Assembly: GCF_014218805.1 (NCBI RefSeq)
Contig: NZ_JACJUV010000003.1
Coordinates: forward strand, 1-64,000
DNA length: 64,000 bases
Direction: 5' to 3'
Origin: Teredinibacter franksiae
GTDB lineage: Bacteria; Pseudomonadota; Gammaproteobacteria; Pseudomonadales; Cellvibrionaceae
The translations under genes and the position numbers were made by a program. The number at the start of each line of letters is the position of its first letter. Position 1 is the first letter of the stretch. This document shows, one piece after another, positions 20,050 to 28,891 of this stretch. The notes below the pieces were generated by a model, which worked only from the letters and a program-made list of their open reading frames with translations, ran no database searches and had not been told where the DNA came from.

Positions 20050-20787
20050 GCAACAATTATAGGCAGGCTATGACATTAGATTCAACGATAGAGTAAAACG
20101 GTGCTAAAGGTATACTTATCAAACAACCAGACTACCGAGCCTCTAAATTCTAACGGCCGACGCAAGAAAAGCAGAAAATAAGCCTTCGGCCACCCACCGC
20201 TTTATCGGAGGAAAAGGGATAATTATTGCCTTAATGCCAGCATCCTGAGGTCCGACGGGCTTCCAATTTGGCTCAGGCAACTGGCGATTTACCCAATATC
20301 AACCTGAAAGAATAACCGTTTGTAGTAGGATAACAGTCGAGCCATAAATATTGACATGAGTATGCCTACACAGACTAAACTCATCGACATAAAGGCACCG
20401 CTATTTTAATTGATGTTAGCTGCTGCGCGACCTTCGAGACTTTGTGTGTAATTCATGCACGGCACTAATTTTTTCGCCAGACAACCAGCTTACCTGTAGA
20501 TTTTTCTTGCGCATGAACCGCACACAAAGCCAGAGTCCAAAAGTATCAATAGAGGTTCCCTAAGGAAACAGCCCACACCAAAGCACCGCTAACTGCTCGA
20601 GCCGTCATAGCAGACACAACGCCAGGGAAATAGAACAAAGCAATGATGATAGACAATGCCCCTTTCCCGTTTTTCGGTTTTGTACCGGCTAACGACTCTA
20701 ACTTGCTCATATTGCCCCAACAACCACATAATTATTTAAATTATTAAAGCGGCTACCGGTAAGACCCATAGCGTAACGTAAACACAA
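20050..20787. other. long intergenic stretch, possibly decayed
   Basis: About 740 bases with no gene longer than the small candidate at 20546-20710. The segment near 20418-20450 (CCTTCGAGACTTTGTGTGT) resembles sequence near 35760-35790, another hint of short dispersed repeats. No terminator with a clear T-run was found. Confidence 0.45.
20546..20710 (-). CDS. possible 54-residue membrane peptide
   Basis: ATG at 20710 opens a 54-residue frame with a polar, lysine-containing N-terminus (MSKLESLAGTKPKNGKG) and then an almost continuous hydrophobic region (ALSIIIALFYFPGVVSAM and GALVWAVSLGNLY). A TTGGGG stretch upstream could act as a weak ribosome site. No family is recognised. It could be a small membrane protein or chance. 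Confidence 0.3.
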   Translation of the reverse strand: MSKLESLAGTKPKNGKGALSIIIALFYFPGVVSAMTARAVSGALVWAVSLGNLY

Positions 20788-21546
20788 TCAAAAAGGCGAG
20801 CAGCCTTTTCCGCAAGGAAGGGTGACTAGAATAATCCCAAGTTCCAAACCCGAGCCACCTGAACCGTCAAAACTATCGCCGTAGGTTATAGCGAAGCGGA
20901 AATTGTCGTTAGGCTCCCAGCGAAAACCGGCTTTATATTGGATATCTGTACCAACATCGCCCTCACTGCCAAACACTTCAGCGATGGGGGACCATGAACC
21001 AATGGCCTTATTCCACGAAATTCTTGCCGCATAGGTAAAATCCCATGCTGTGCCGTCAAAAGCATCGCCTGTTTTTGCTGATACACCTGGGTTTACATCC
21101 AATTGAAATTTATTGTCTGCTAGGGGGATGGTCCAATCGACAAGTGCGTAAACATCTCGGAAAGATTCAATCCTCAGGCTGCGATCATAATATTCCGGAT
21201 TTAAGCCAGAACCGAAGGTCCACGAAACACCCCCGGTTTTACTGTCATTCTCCCACAAATTGTTTTTTGCTATAAAAATGGTGGAGAAATGATCCCCCGC
21301 CTGACGATCATCATCCTCCCATATGAGAGAGGCCCCTAAAAATATTTCCCATTTTGGGAATAGCCCATAAGAAGGAAGCACCGCAGCATTATTTTCACCG
21401 GCGGTGAATACAACATTTGACGATTTGTACGGCATAACAAAATAGTCATCGGTAACAAACTGTTGTGCCTGAGATAAACCACTGAAGAGAACTATAAAAA
21501 GCGTCGCCAGTGTCGCAATGAATCGTTTCATTTGATGTATGTTCAT
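20788..21546 (-). CDS. putative outer-membrane beta-barrel protein
   Basis: The 252-residue product begins with a signal peptide (FIATLATLFIVLFSGLSQAQ). The rest alternates polar and hydrophobic residues with many aromatics, as in small outer-membrane barrels, and has repeated strand-like segments (WEIFLGASLIWEDD, YKAGFRWEPNDNFRFAITYG, GLELGIILVTL). It ends CGKGCSPF rather than in the usual C-terminal aromatic, so a barrel is not certain. ATG at 21546 has GAGG eight bases upstream. It is the last gene of the minus-strand exported-protein series. Confidence 0.65.
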   Translation of the reverse strand: MNIHQMKRFIATLATLFIVLFSGLSQAQQFVTDDYFVMPYKSSNVVFTAGENNAAVLPSYGLFPKWEIFLGASLIWEDDDRQAGDHFSTIFIAKNNLWENDSKTGGVSWTFGSGLNPEYYDRSLRIESFRDVYALVDWTIPLADNKFQLDVNPGVSAKTGDAFDGTAWDFTYAARISWNKAIGSWSPIAEVFGSEGDVGTDIQYKAGFRWEPNDNFRFAITYGDSFDGSGGSGLELGIILVTLPCGKGCSPF

Positions 21547-21647
21547 GTATGTATCCTCGTGTTCTCAATCAGCTCAAAGCATTTTTATAAATAGTGCCAT
21601 TGTTGACAATCAACTTACTATTGCTATCAGGGTCGTTACGGCACTAC

Positions 21648-23228
21648 TTACTGCTCAGACAGACGTATAGCCTTACCCGGAAAAACACCTCGTAATACTT
21701 TGGAATTACTCACTACTACTGTGCCGTTAACTACTACGTAGGGTATTCCAGTCGAAGGTAAACCACCGTCTTTCATGGTGGCGTTGTCCCTAACGGTTTT
21801 CGGATTAAAGATGGTGATGTCCGCATCGGAACCCACCTGCATACGCCCTTTATAGGCCATTTGTGTCACACCGTTTTGCTCTAAAAAATCGGCAATCAGG
21901 TACGTCATTTTGGACACACCATCAATCAGGGGAATATCCACCTTCTTTTCTCTCATCAACCGTAATAACTTGGCATGAGCCCCAGCACCACGAGGATGAC
22001 CGTTGACACTATCAAAAGGCGTGTCCCAGGCAATAGCCGGCTCACCGGTTTTACGAACGGTGTAAGGATAAGAGTCACTTCCCAAGACGGTATTGGGGTG
22101 CGCTAGCGCTTGATAAACGGTTTCTTTTGTTGCGTTGTAAAACATTACCGATGTGCCTGGTGCTGTTTTTACCAACTCATCATAGCGGGCCTTGTCGAGT
22201 GGCTTCATGGTGGAGACCTCGATAATATCTTTGTAATCGCGTCCCATGTTATTTTGGTAATTGTCCGGGTGTAAATAATCGGCGCCGGCGATGGTTCCGC
22301 CGAAATCGTAGGGGTAAATTTCAGCCAGAATGTGTATGCCCTTGGTTTGCGCATCATCAATCATTTTCAGTGCCTGGGGGGTTACCCCCAGCGTTTGCGC
22401 CGTCATATGTTGAATAACGACACCGCCACCGTGTATCGCTTGCGGCGCCATCATTTCGTCAATGCCAAGCAAGCCGCTCTGTGGCGGTTTTTGGCTTGAA
22501 TAACGTGCATGTACGGCCGTAAATACTCCGTATTTTGCTGCCAGTTCTTGCGCTATATGTGACTCTTGCTGAGTAGCACCCGACACCATGTAACCTGGGC
22601 AGTGGCCAATACCAATAGCGCCTTGTTTTAACCCCTCTTCCAGTAAACTTTTGATCGTGTCAATTTGATTTTCTGTAGCCACTTGTGTTGACCACTTCAT
22701 CGACGCGCCGGTAACCTTTGGTTTTTGCATGTCATACAAAAAATCGCCATAGGCTTGGGACTTATAATTTGGGTTAAACACCGTTTCGCGTACCGGAATG
22801 GTACCCACAGAGGCGCCATAATTTGTTTGAGACTTTCCCTCCAAATAGGCATACCAGCTATCAACCGGGTAGACACCGGCTTCAAGCTCCATAGGTGTTG
22901 TTACTCCATCGCGAAGCGCCAATTTCTGCCCAAACGGGGCAGCCGTATTGTGGTCGTGCATATCAATAAAACCAGGAGAAACCACATGATCTTTCGCATC
23001 TATAGATTTCTTGCCGCTGATTTCCTCCTTAGTGATGATGGCGATTTTTCCATCTTTGACACCGACATTACGCACCGCATCAAGTTTAGTTTCGGGGTCC
23101 ATAACCCGGCCGTTAAGAATGACCAGATCATAATGTTGAGCTGCAAAAACCGATGCCGTTGGCATGAACAGAATAGTTAAAGCAACTAAGCCAATCGCGA
23201 ATCGATTTATTGCCGTTAGTATTTTCAT
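21648..23228 (-). CDS. exported D-aminoacylase-like amidohydrolase
   Basis: The 526-residue product has a signal peptide (FAIGLVALTILFMPTASVFA) and a metal-dependent amidohydrolase barrel: YDLVILNGRVMDPETKLD, SPGFIDMHDHNTAAPF (the metal-binding His-x-His region), GIGHCPGYMVSG, VIQHMTAQ, LGSDSYPYT and, near the end, VGSDADITIFNPKTVRDNAT. The closest group is the N-acyl-D-amino-acid deacylases, which act on N-acylated D-Glu or D-Asp. Substrates of exported members are poorly known. The start at 23228 follows GGAGG; a GTG 12 bases upstream lies inside that ribosome site. Confidence 0.87.
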   Translation of the reverse strand: MKILTAINRFAIGLVALTILFMPTASVFAAQHYDLVILNGRVMDPETKLDAVRNVGVKDGKIAIITKEEISGKKSIDAKDHVVSPGFIDMHDHNTAAPFGQKLALRDGVTTPMELEAGVYPVDSWYAYLEGKSQTNYGASVGTIPVRETVFNPNYKSQAYGDFLYDMQKPKVTGASMKWSTQVATENQIDTIKSLLEEGLKQGAIGIGHCPGYMVSGATQQESHIAQELAAKYGVFTAVHARYSSQKPPQSGLLGIDEMMAPQAIHGGGVVIQHMTAQTLGVTPQALKMIDDAQTKGIHILAEIYPYDFGGTIAGADYLHPDNYQNNMGRDYKDIIEVSTMKPLDKARYDELVKTAPGTSVMFYNATKETVYQALAHPNTVLGSDSYPYTVRKTGEPAIAWDTPFDSVNGHPRGAGAHAKLLRLMREKKVDIPLIDGVSKMTYLIADFLEQNGVTQMAYKGRMQVGSDADITIFNPKTVRDNATMKDGGLPSTGIPYVVVNGTVVVSNSKVLRGVFPGKAIRLSEQ

Positions 23229-23380
23229 TTTTTCCTCCACCTAAAATTAAGGTAACGCACCGCATGTTACTACACGCTCTAAGCTCATCAACGAACACCG
23301 AATTTTGTATGTAATTATTAAAATAGCCCCTGTTAACTGTCTAGTATTAGAAGACAAAAACACGACAGCTTGCGTATCAA

Positions 23381-23956
23381 TCAAACAGCTAAATCCAGCT
23401 CTTTTACAGCAGACCTAGCCGTTAAACCAAATATCAGTACTGTCCAGCCACTGAAAAATAGTTTAATGCCAATAAGCGTGCCGACAGTCCAGATACCCGA
23501 CACAGGGAATTGCCTCCATATCATGGCGCCAAGTAATACCGAGACAGCGCCGCTGAACAGGGCCCAGCCCCAGCCTTTCATTGGCTTAACCTGAAAAGCT
23601 ATAATCGACTCGAAAACACCTGAAACCACGAGATAGATTGCGAGCACCATCGTCATGGTTGCTAGGGCAACGCCAGGATTACTCACCATGTAACCACCTG
23701 CGAGAACGGTAAGAATAGCCATAATAATGCTGAAAAGCCCTGCACGTGCTTTTAGCGCGAACACCAGCTGGCCAACACCACCAATAATTAGCAGAAAACC
23801 CACCGCAACCGCTAGGGAAACACCTACGATGAAGGGTGATCCCATGGCCAATATGCCCATCAGTAAAACGATAACACCCACGGCTATCGTAAGACCTGAA
23901 TTCTTTTTTACTTCATTCAGGAACGCGGAATTTATAGTTTTTATTTCTTGTGACAT
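23381..23956 (-). CDS. HdeD/DUF308-family membrane protein
   Basis: The 191-residue protein has six predicted transmembrane helices arranged as repeated pairs, for example LTIAVGVIVLLMGILAMGSPF, then FSIIMAILTVLAGGYMVSNPG and LFSGAVSVLLGAMIWRQFPVS. This matches HdeD (DUF308), linked in E. coli to acid resistance at high cell density, though the molecular job is unsettled. AAGGAAG precedes the ATG. It lies between the HupE gene and the D-aminoacylase-like gene, all on the minus strand. Confidence 0.85.
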   Translation of the reverse strand: MSQEIKTINSAFLNEVKKNSGLTIAVGVIVLLMGILAMGSPFIVGVSLAVAVGFLLIIGGVGQLVFALKARAGLFSIIMAILTVLAGGYMVSNPGVALATMTMVLAIYLVVSGVFESIIAFQVKPMKGWGWALFSGAVSVLLGAMIWRQFPVSGIWTVGTLIGIKLFFSGWTVLIFGLTARSAVKELDLAV

Positions 23957-24070
23957 TGTTTCTTCCTTTCAATTAGTTTTATGTTTTCTATACTTTTTAC
24001 ATTATTCCGCTTCACGCGCTATGTTTGTTACCGAACGCCGTTCTCTTTTTATCAGGGCATGAATAGCCAC

Positions 24071-24100
24071 AGTTAAAGTTAAAGTTAAAGTTAAAGTACT
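24071..24100. repeat. AGTTAA hexamer repeat, five copies
   Basis: Five exact copies of AGTTAA lie 115-144 bases upstream of the HdeD-family start and just downstream of the HupE-family stop at 24110. On the minus strand it reads TTAACT repeated. The position suits an effect on hdeD transcription through spacing changes, but no promoter element could be placed with certainty. Confidence 0.9.
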
Positions 24101-24109
24101 GTATTGTAG

Positions 24110-25120
24110 TTACAAATAAAAACCACTTACCCGCTCGACAAACCAAAACGCGGCCATGGTTCCAATGCCATAGGCCGGTACCTGCCTGCTCCAAAGCGGC
24201 CAGTTGTCGCGTAATTTTTGCAGGATAAAAACAAAAACAAGAATCACCACAACAAACAGAATTTGCCCTAACTCGACACCGATGTTAAACATTAACAGTG
24301 CCAGTGGGATTTCGTGCTGTGGTAAGCCCACATCGGCCAGTGCTCCAGCGAACCCCAACCCATGCAGCAAACCAAAGGCAAACGCCACCAGCCAGGGATA
24401 GTTTGCGGTAAGGCTTGGTTGACCGCGATTAACCTTTAACATTTCACTGGCGAGAAACAGAATGGATAGAGCAATGGTGGCTTCTACCGGTGGACCCGGC
24501 AGCCACAACCAGCCCAGTGTCGCCGCCGCCAGCGTTATACTGTGGGCGATGGTGAACGCGGTAATGGTCATTAACAAGCGACGGGTACCGCTAACGATCA
24601 ACAATAGCGCCAGCACAAATAAAAGATGATCAAAGCCTGACAAAATGTGTTCAACACCGAGCACGGTGAAATCCCAAACAACCTGCCCAGCACTTCGTGG
24701 CCCTTTAAAAATCAGCCACGGCTGAGACGGTTTGAGCAGCGCGGTCGAGCTGGCACCATTGGCAAATTCAATGCGCACCAACACATCGGTGTTAGTCATC
24801 TGCAAACCATTAATATCAATACGCTGGCCAATTATCCCTTGCGCACCCGTTTCAATCAGGCGGCGTTCAACCGTTGCACCGGGTAATTTTCGCAGTACGG
24901 GTTTAGTAAGATTCTTCACCTGCGCTGGAAACTGCAATGACAGCGCAAGCTGTTGATTTACCAGCTTCGGGTTACGCCATATAACACTGTAACGGTTGGC
25001 CGTAGTTTCCTTTAGCTCCAGGTAACCGGGTTGCGAATCATCGGCACAAACGGTATTGCAAAACACACCAACCGTAATGAACGCAAAAATAGCCAACAAT
25101 GAATGACAATATCGCTTCAT
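24110..25120 (-). CDS. HupE/UreJ-family membrane protein
   Basis: The 336-residue product has a signal peptide, a periplasmic N-terminal half (to about residue 165) and six or seven C-terminal membrane helices with the family motif HILSGFDHLLFVLALLL and then FTIAHSITLA, FGLLHGLGFAGAL and MFNIGVELGQI. The histidine-rich intramembrane motifs suggest metal (nickel or cobalt) transport as in HupE. The group with a large N-terminal domain is common beside peptidyl-prolyl isomerases and its role is less clear. Its start overlaps the isomerase stop by four bases (ATGA), so the two are coupled. Confidence 0.87.
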   Translation of the reverse strand: MKRYCHSLLAIFAFITVGVFCNTVCADDSQPGYLELKETTANRYSVIWRNPKLVNQQLALSLQFPAQVKNLTKPVLRKLPGATVERRLIETGAQGIIGQRIDINGLQMTNTDVLVRIEFANGASSTALLKPSQPWLIFKGPRSAGQVVWDFTVLGVEHILSGFDHLLFVLALLLIVSGTRRLLMTITAFTIAHSITLAAATLGWLWLPGPPVEATIALSILFLASEMLKVNRGQPSLTANYPWLVAFAFGLLHGLGFAGALADVGLPQHEIPLALLMFNIGVELGQILFVVVILVFVFILQKLRDNWPLWSRQVPAYGIGTMAAFWFVERVSGFYL

Positions 25121-26037
25121 CGAAGCTCTTTCCCAGACTGTGCATCAGTATGAGCTGTCTCGTTTGAAGCCAAATCCACAGAGGTAATATCCAATGACCC
25201 CAAATATTCTGGCATCACTACTTCATAGTTTTCCAGCAATTTTCGATAAGTACTCAGCTTCAACTCTTCGGTGCGCAGTAACAGCCACTCGTTTTTCACC
25301 TTTTGCTTAACCTCGGCCAGCTCAGGCATGCGAGCTGGTTTAATCTCGGTGATCAGCACCAAGTGGCCACCAAAACCTGAGGTCAGAGGCCCTGCCCACT
25401 CGCCGGGCGCTACTGCCAACAACTGCTGGGCAAAGCCTTTACCAAAACGCTGTTTAATCTCATTCTGGGATACCAGCGCATACCTATCTGCCAACATTAT
25501 TGGATCACCCTGTAACTCTGGGTCTTGCCCTGATTTCAAGCGCTCCAAAATCGCACTCGCATCCGCATTAACATCACGACGCTTTTCAAAACTGAGATAA
25601 ACCTGACGAAAAGAAACCTCTGGCTGAATACGAAACGACTCCGCATGTTCATTCATGTAGGCCGCCAACTCCTGATCATCCGGATCGAGTAGGGCTGCGG
25701 TGTCCTCCAAAATAATACCCAGCTTCTGACGAAGGCGCCGACGAATAACAGTGTCATCCTCGTCCAACCCCAAAGCCAAAGCCTCGCGGTAATAAACTTC
25801 ATCGCGCAGATATTTGTCGATAAGATCCTGCATTTCCTCGTTACTCGGAGAACGCTGCCATGTGCTGGCGAAATTAGCCGACAGCAACTCAAGCTGGCCC
25901 TGTGATACGACAATCTGATTGGGTTTTTCAATCGTGCCCGCAGTCGTCATACCGAACAACAGAAAAACGCCACCTCCCAGCAGCAAAAAATGCAGCAAGG
26001 GCTCCCTGATCATTTTACTAAGAACGTTCATCAACAC
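25117..26037 (-). CDS. parvulin-like peptidyl-prolyl isomerase, membrane-anchored
   Basis: The 306-residue protein has one N-terminal membrane helix (LLHFLLLGGGVFLLFGM) and then a SurA/PpiC-like body: a helical chaperone part (YLRDEVYYREALALGLDEDD, RLRQKLG) and a rotamase-like part (FRQVYLSF, IKQRFGKGFAQQL, PGEWAGPLTSGFGGHLVLI). It should act on proteins in the periplasm. The four-base overlap with the HupE-like gene suggests it helps fold or insert that protein. ATG codons at 26037 and 26031 are both possible starts. Confidence 0.85.
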   Translation of the reverse strand: MLMNVLSKMIREPLLHFLLLGGGVFLLFGMTTAGTIEKPNQIVVSQGQLELLSANFASTWQRSPSNEEMQDLIDKYLRDEVYYREALALGLDEDDTVIRRRLRQKLGIILEDTAALLDPDDQELAAYMNEHAESFRIQPEVSFRQVYLSFEKRRDVNADASAILERLKSGQDPELQGDPIMLADRYALVSQNEIKQRFGKGFAQQLLAVAPGEWAGPLTSGFGGHLVLITEIKPARMPELAEVKQKVKNEWLLLRTEELKLSTYRKLLENYEVVMPEYLGSLDITSVDLASNETAHTDAQSGKELR

Positions 26038-26108
26038 CTCACTTATTGCTTTGCCATCGGCTTAGGGCCGCGTACCAAATGAACGATGTTGACAACATCG
26101 AGTCGGTT

Positions 26109-27182
26109 TCAATTCACCAACACCAATTCAGGTTTCACCCATTCACCGTTAAAGTAAGCTTCCGTGGGTTGATAAAGTCGTAATGTAAAATTCCACCCGT
26201 CGAAGGTTTCCATATAGTTTTTCGCGTTTTTGTCGCCGCCAAAATGGATAGTTACCGAACCATCTTTTTCTGCCTCAGCAAAGGCGCTGTTGATGTTGTA
26301 GGTGTCCGTTTGCGGAAAGCCTTCTTTGTCATAAACCGTAATTGACCAAAAAGCGTTAACCGGCACATCTTTTAGGGTTAATGTTTGCGGGGCATTCGTT
26401 TTTGGGAAATATTGTGGATAAACGGCCTGGTCTGGTGTAAACCCGCCCCAACCAAAGGCGTTACCGGCATTACGATTATTGAGTGAAATCTCACCTTTTT
26501 TACCAAACATATCTGAGGTCGACATACCATTGCCGATCTCCATGTATTTGGCTCGCATCGCCAAAACCTCTTTATTGTCCCAATGATTTTCCGGAGCCCA
26601 GGAGCCTTTGTCTTTTTGCGTGAGTGTCAACTTGTCTTGCAGTGCGTGGGCTTTCACCAAATCTTTAGCATCTCTTACATTGACTTGTGTCCGCATAACG
26701 ATCACGGCATAACGTGCACCACCAATCCATTCTCTGGTGATTTTGTGTTCCCCAGGTGTGGTATATGCGCCGGGGTAATAGCCATCTTCACTGACAATCC
26801 ATGCACTTTGATAACGTCCGTTTGTTTCCGGCATGGTAAGTACTGCAGGCTCGGCTAGGTCTACAATAGCCCAGGAGTAAATCGTATCGAAGTTGATACG
26901 CATAATGGTGCGATCTTTGGGGTCAGCACCCTTTCTGTAGTGCATAAGAACACCAACACCATTGGTATTCGTTGCAGCCGCAATTTTTTTGACATACCCC
27001 TCTATTACGCCATGCGTTTCAGCTAAGGAATAGTTCTCGTCAGTAACTGTTGTCGTTTGTTGTTGCTGCTTTACGGCACTCGTCGAAGAATCGGCGGGGT
27101 CTTGCCCTTTAGCACATGCTGTAAGCATGCCCGCCAGTATCAACCCAGTCAGAGCTCGTGTTAACAGTTTTGTTGTGCGCAT
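26109..27182 (-). CDS. DUF1254/DUF1214 lipoprotein
   Basis: The 357-residue product has a lipoprotein signal (LTGLILAGMLTAC) followed by a polar linker rich in Gln and Thr. The body has the DUF1254 features (RINFDTIYSWAIVDLAEPA, YQSAWIVSEDGYYPGAYTTPG, YAVIVMRTQV) and the C-terminal DUF1214 beta domain (LTLKDVPVNAFWSITVYDKEG, DGSVTIHFGGD, GWNFTLRLYQP). The biochemical role of this family is unknown. It is paralogous to the protein at 28892-29956, which is not a lipoprotein. A gap of 326 bases with hairpins precedes it, so it probably has its own promoter. Confidence 0.88.
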   Translation of the reverse strand: MRTTKLLTRALTGLILAGMLTACAKGQDPADSSTSAVKQQQQTTTVTDENYSLAETHGVIEGYVKKIAAATNTNGVGVLMHYRKGADPKDRTIMRINFDTIYSWAIVDLAEPAVLTMPETNGRYQSAWIVSEDGYYPGAYTTPGEHKITREWIGGARYAVIVMRTQVNVRDAKDLVKAHALQDKLTLTQKDKGSWAPENHWDNKEVLAMRAKYMEIGNGMSTSDMFGKKGEISLNNRNAGNAFGWGGFTPDQAVYPQYFPKTNAPQTLTLKDVPVNAFWSITVYDKEGFPQTDTYNINSAFAEAEKDGSVTIHFGGDKNAKNYMETFDGWNFTLRLYQPTEAYFNGEWVKPELVLVN

Positions 27183-27508
27183 TTTATTCTCCTAAATGTA
27201 TTTATTAACCCGGCAACACAATAGGTTGTCGGGTTGATGCGGCACAAGGATGTACCGCCGCCGGTGACAGACCGGCGCGATCCCTTTAAATGCCAGTAAC
27301 TCCCCCGCAGTTGCGCCAATATTTCAAGGGCGAATCAAATAGGTGATGAATCACTTATTTGATAGCCGGGTTTATAGCTGCTTGCGATGCAGGGAAAAGC
27401 TAGCTGCCACTAAGCAAGTTTTTACGCGGCTGATCGAGCAAGTGCCATCCACCGGCACATGTTTAAGATTGAGATTGTCAGCGGTTACAGACAGCTCTAA
27501 GATCAAAA
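27183..27508. promoter_or_regulatory. hairpin-rich leader upstream of the DUF1254 lipoprotein gene
   Basis: Three inverted repeats occur in 160 bases: 27207-27235 (11-bp stem, one wobble pair), 27259-27277 (CGCCGGT with ACCGGCG, perfect 7-bp stem), and an AT-rich 30-bp palindrome at 27334-27363 (13 of 15 positions paired). The last could be an operator or a weak terminator of the amidohydrolase operon that ends at 27509. The first two would be in the leader RNA. No known riboswitch consensus is recognised. Confidence 0.45.
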
Positions 27509-28876
27509 TTATTGTCGCAGTGTGTTCTTGTAGACCTTGCCATCTTTCATAATCAGCTTGAGGTTATTATCCGGATCACCCAACAGCTTGATATCCTGTA
27601 AGGGGTCGCCATCCACAATCAAAAGATCAGCATAGGCCCCCGGCTTAATTACACCCAAAGCGCCCGCGGTATAAGGATTTAACTTTCCGCTAAGGGCAAC
27701 GATTTCGGCATTAACTGATGTTGCCTGTTTGAGAATTTCCACTGGTGTGAACCATTTAAGCCGGAACTCAAACTCTTCGCTTTGCTTGGCGTAATCTTTG
27801 GATGAACCGAACAGGTCGGTGCCAAAACCCACCTTAACCTTATATTTCTTGGCCAATTTCATCTGATTGTCCAACGCATCGTTCAGCACCATCACCTTAC
27901 CCAGCGTGGCAGGTCCAAAAGACTCAAAGAAAGCCTTATCTTTCTCCGTCACGGTAAACAGGCGAGCTTGGGGTACCAGATAGCCACCCTTCTTCGCCAA
28001 CATCTTCATGGTTTTTTCTGTCATTAACGTACCATGGTCAATACCCAGCACACCGGCCTCCAATGCGCGTCGAACTGATTCATCATGATAGCCGTGAACC
28101 ATTACGTAGCTGCCCCAATCACTTGCAGCCTGAACCGCCGCACGAATTTCCTCTACCGTATATTGCGTGGTATGCAATGGATCTGCTTGCGAGCTGGCTC
28201 CGCCACCAATCGTTACCTTGATGTGTGTCGCGCCTCGGCGTAAGGACTCGCGGGTCGCGCGCAATACTTCTGCCGGGCCATCGGCAATAAAGGCAAAGTG
28301 ATTCTGAAAAAAGGTCGACTGCCCACCCGACATATTAGGGTGAGTTTGTGAGTAGTTACGCGTATCGCCATGGCCGGAGGTTTGTGAAATGGCCGGCCCT
28401 GCAGGGTAAATACGAGGCCCTTCAGCTCTACCCTGATCAATAGCTCTGGCTAGACCGATAGCGGGGCCACCGGCATCGCGTACCGTGGTAAAACCTCGCA
28501 ACAGCATCAATTTCGCCTCTGATGCAGAGGCTGCGCCAATCCACATCCAGTCGACATTATTCATCATCACCGGATAGGGCGCCGGAAATCCCATATGCTG
28601 GTGAGAATCGATAAGCCCTGGCATCAGTACGCGACCACCGCCATCAATCACTGTGGCATCAACACTTGCTTTAGCTTCAGTGGATATCGTTTTGATAAGA
28701 TTATCTTCGATCAAAACATTAGTGATAGCGGTAGATTTGTCGCTGGTACCGTCAAACACTTTTACATTTTTGATCAACACTTGTTGTGGTGCTTTGTCAT
28801 CGGCAAAAACCAGCGTCATCAATGACGACAACACGACAAAAGCAAACAACGACTTAATTAATTCCGGTGTTTTCAT
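27509..28876 (-). CDS. exported amidohydrolase (imidazolonepropionase/prolidase-like)
   Basis: The 455-residue product has a signal peptide (SLFAFVVLSSLMTLVFA) and an amidohydrolase barrel: VLIKNVKVFDGTSDKS, VLMPGLIDSHQHMGF (metal-binding His-x-His), LLRGFTTVRDAGGP, HIKVTIGGG, VMVHGYHDESVRRAL, GIDHGTLM, VGFGTDLFG and the closing GVIKPGAYADLLIVDGDPL. The group includes Xaa-Pro dipeptidase-like and aryl-dialkylphosphatase-like hydrolases, and the substrate cannot be told. It starts 15 bases after the DUF1254 gene, with GGAG before ATG 28876, and ends the three-gene operon. Confidence 0.87.
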   Translation of the reverse strand: MKTPELIKSLFAFVVLSSLMTLVFADDKAPQQVLIKNVKVFDGTSDKSTAITNVLIEDNLIKTISTEAKASVDATVIDGGGRVLMPGLIDSHQHMGFPAPYPVMMNNVDWMWIGAASASEAKLMLLRGFTTVRDAGGPAIGLARAIDQGRAEGPRIYPAGPAISQTSGHGDTRNYSQTHPNMSGGQSTFFQNHFAFIADGPAEVLRATRESLRRGATHIKVTIGGGASSQADPLHTTQYTVEEIRAAVQAASDWGSYVMVHGYHDESVRRALEAGVLGIDHGTLMTEKTMKMLAKKGGYLVPQARLFTVTEKDKAFFESFGPATLGKVMVLNDALDNQMKLAKKYKVKVGFGTDLFGSSKDYAKQSEEFEFRLKWFTPVEILKQATSVNAEIVALSGKLNPYTAGALGVIKPGAYADLLIVDGDPLQDIKLLGDPDNNLKLIMKDGKVYKNTLRQ

Positions 28877-28891
28877 TCTATTCTCCACTAT

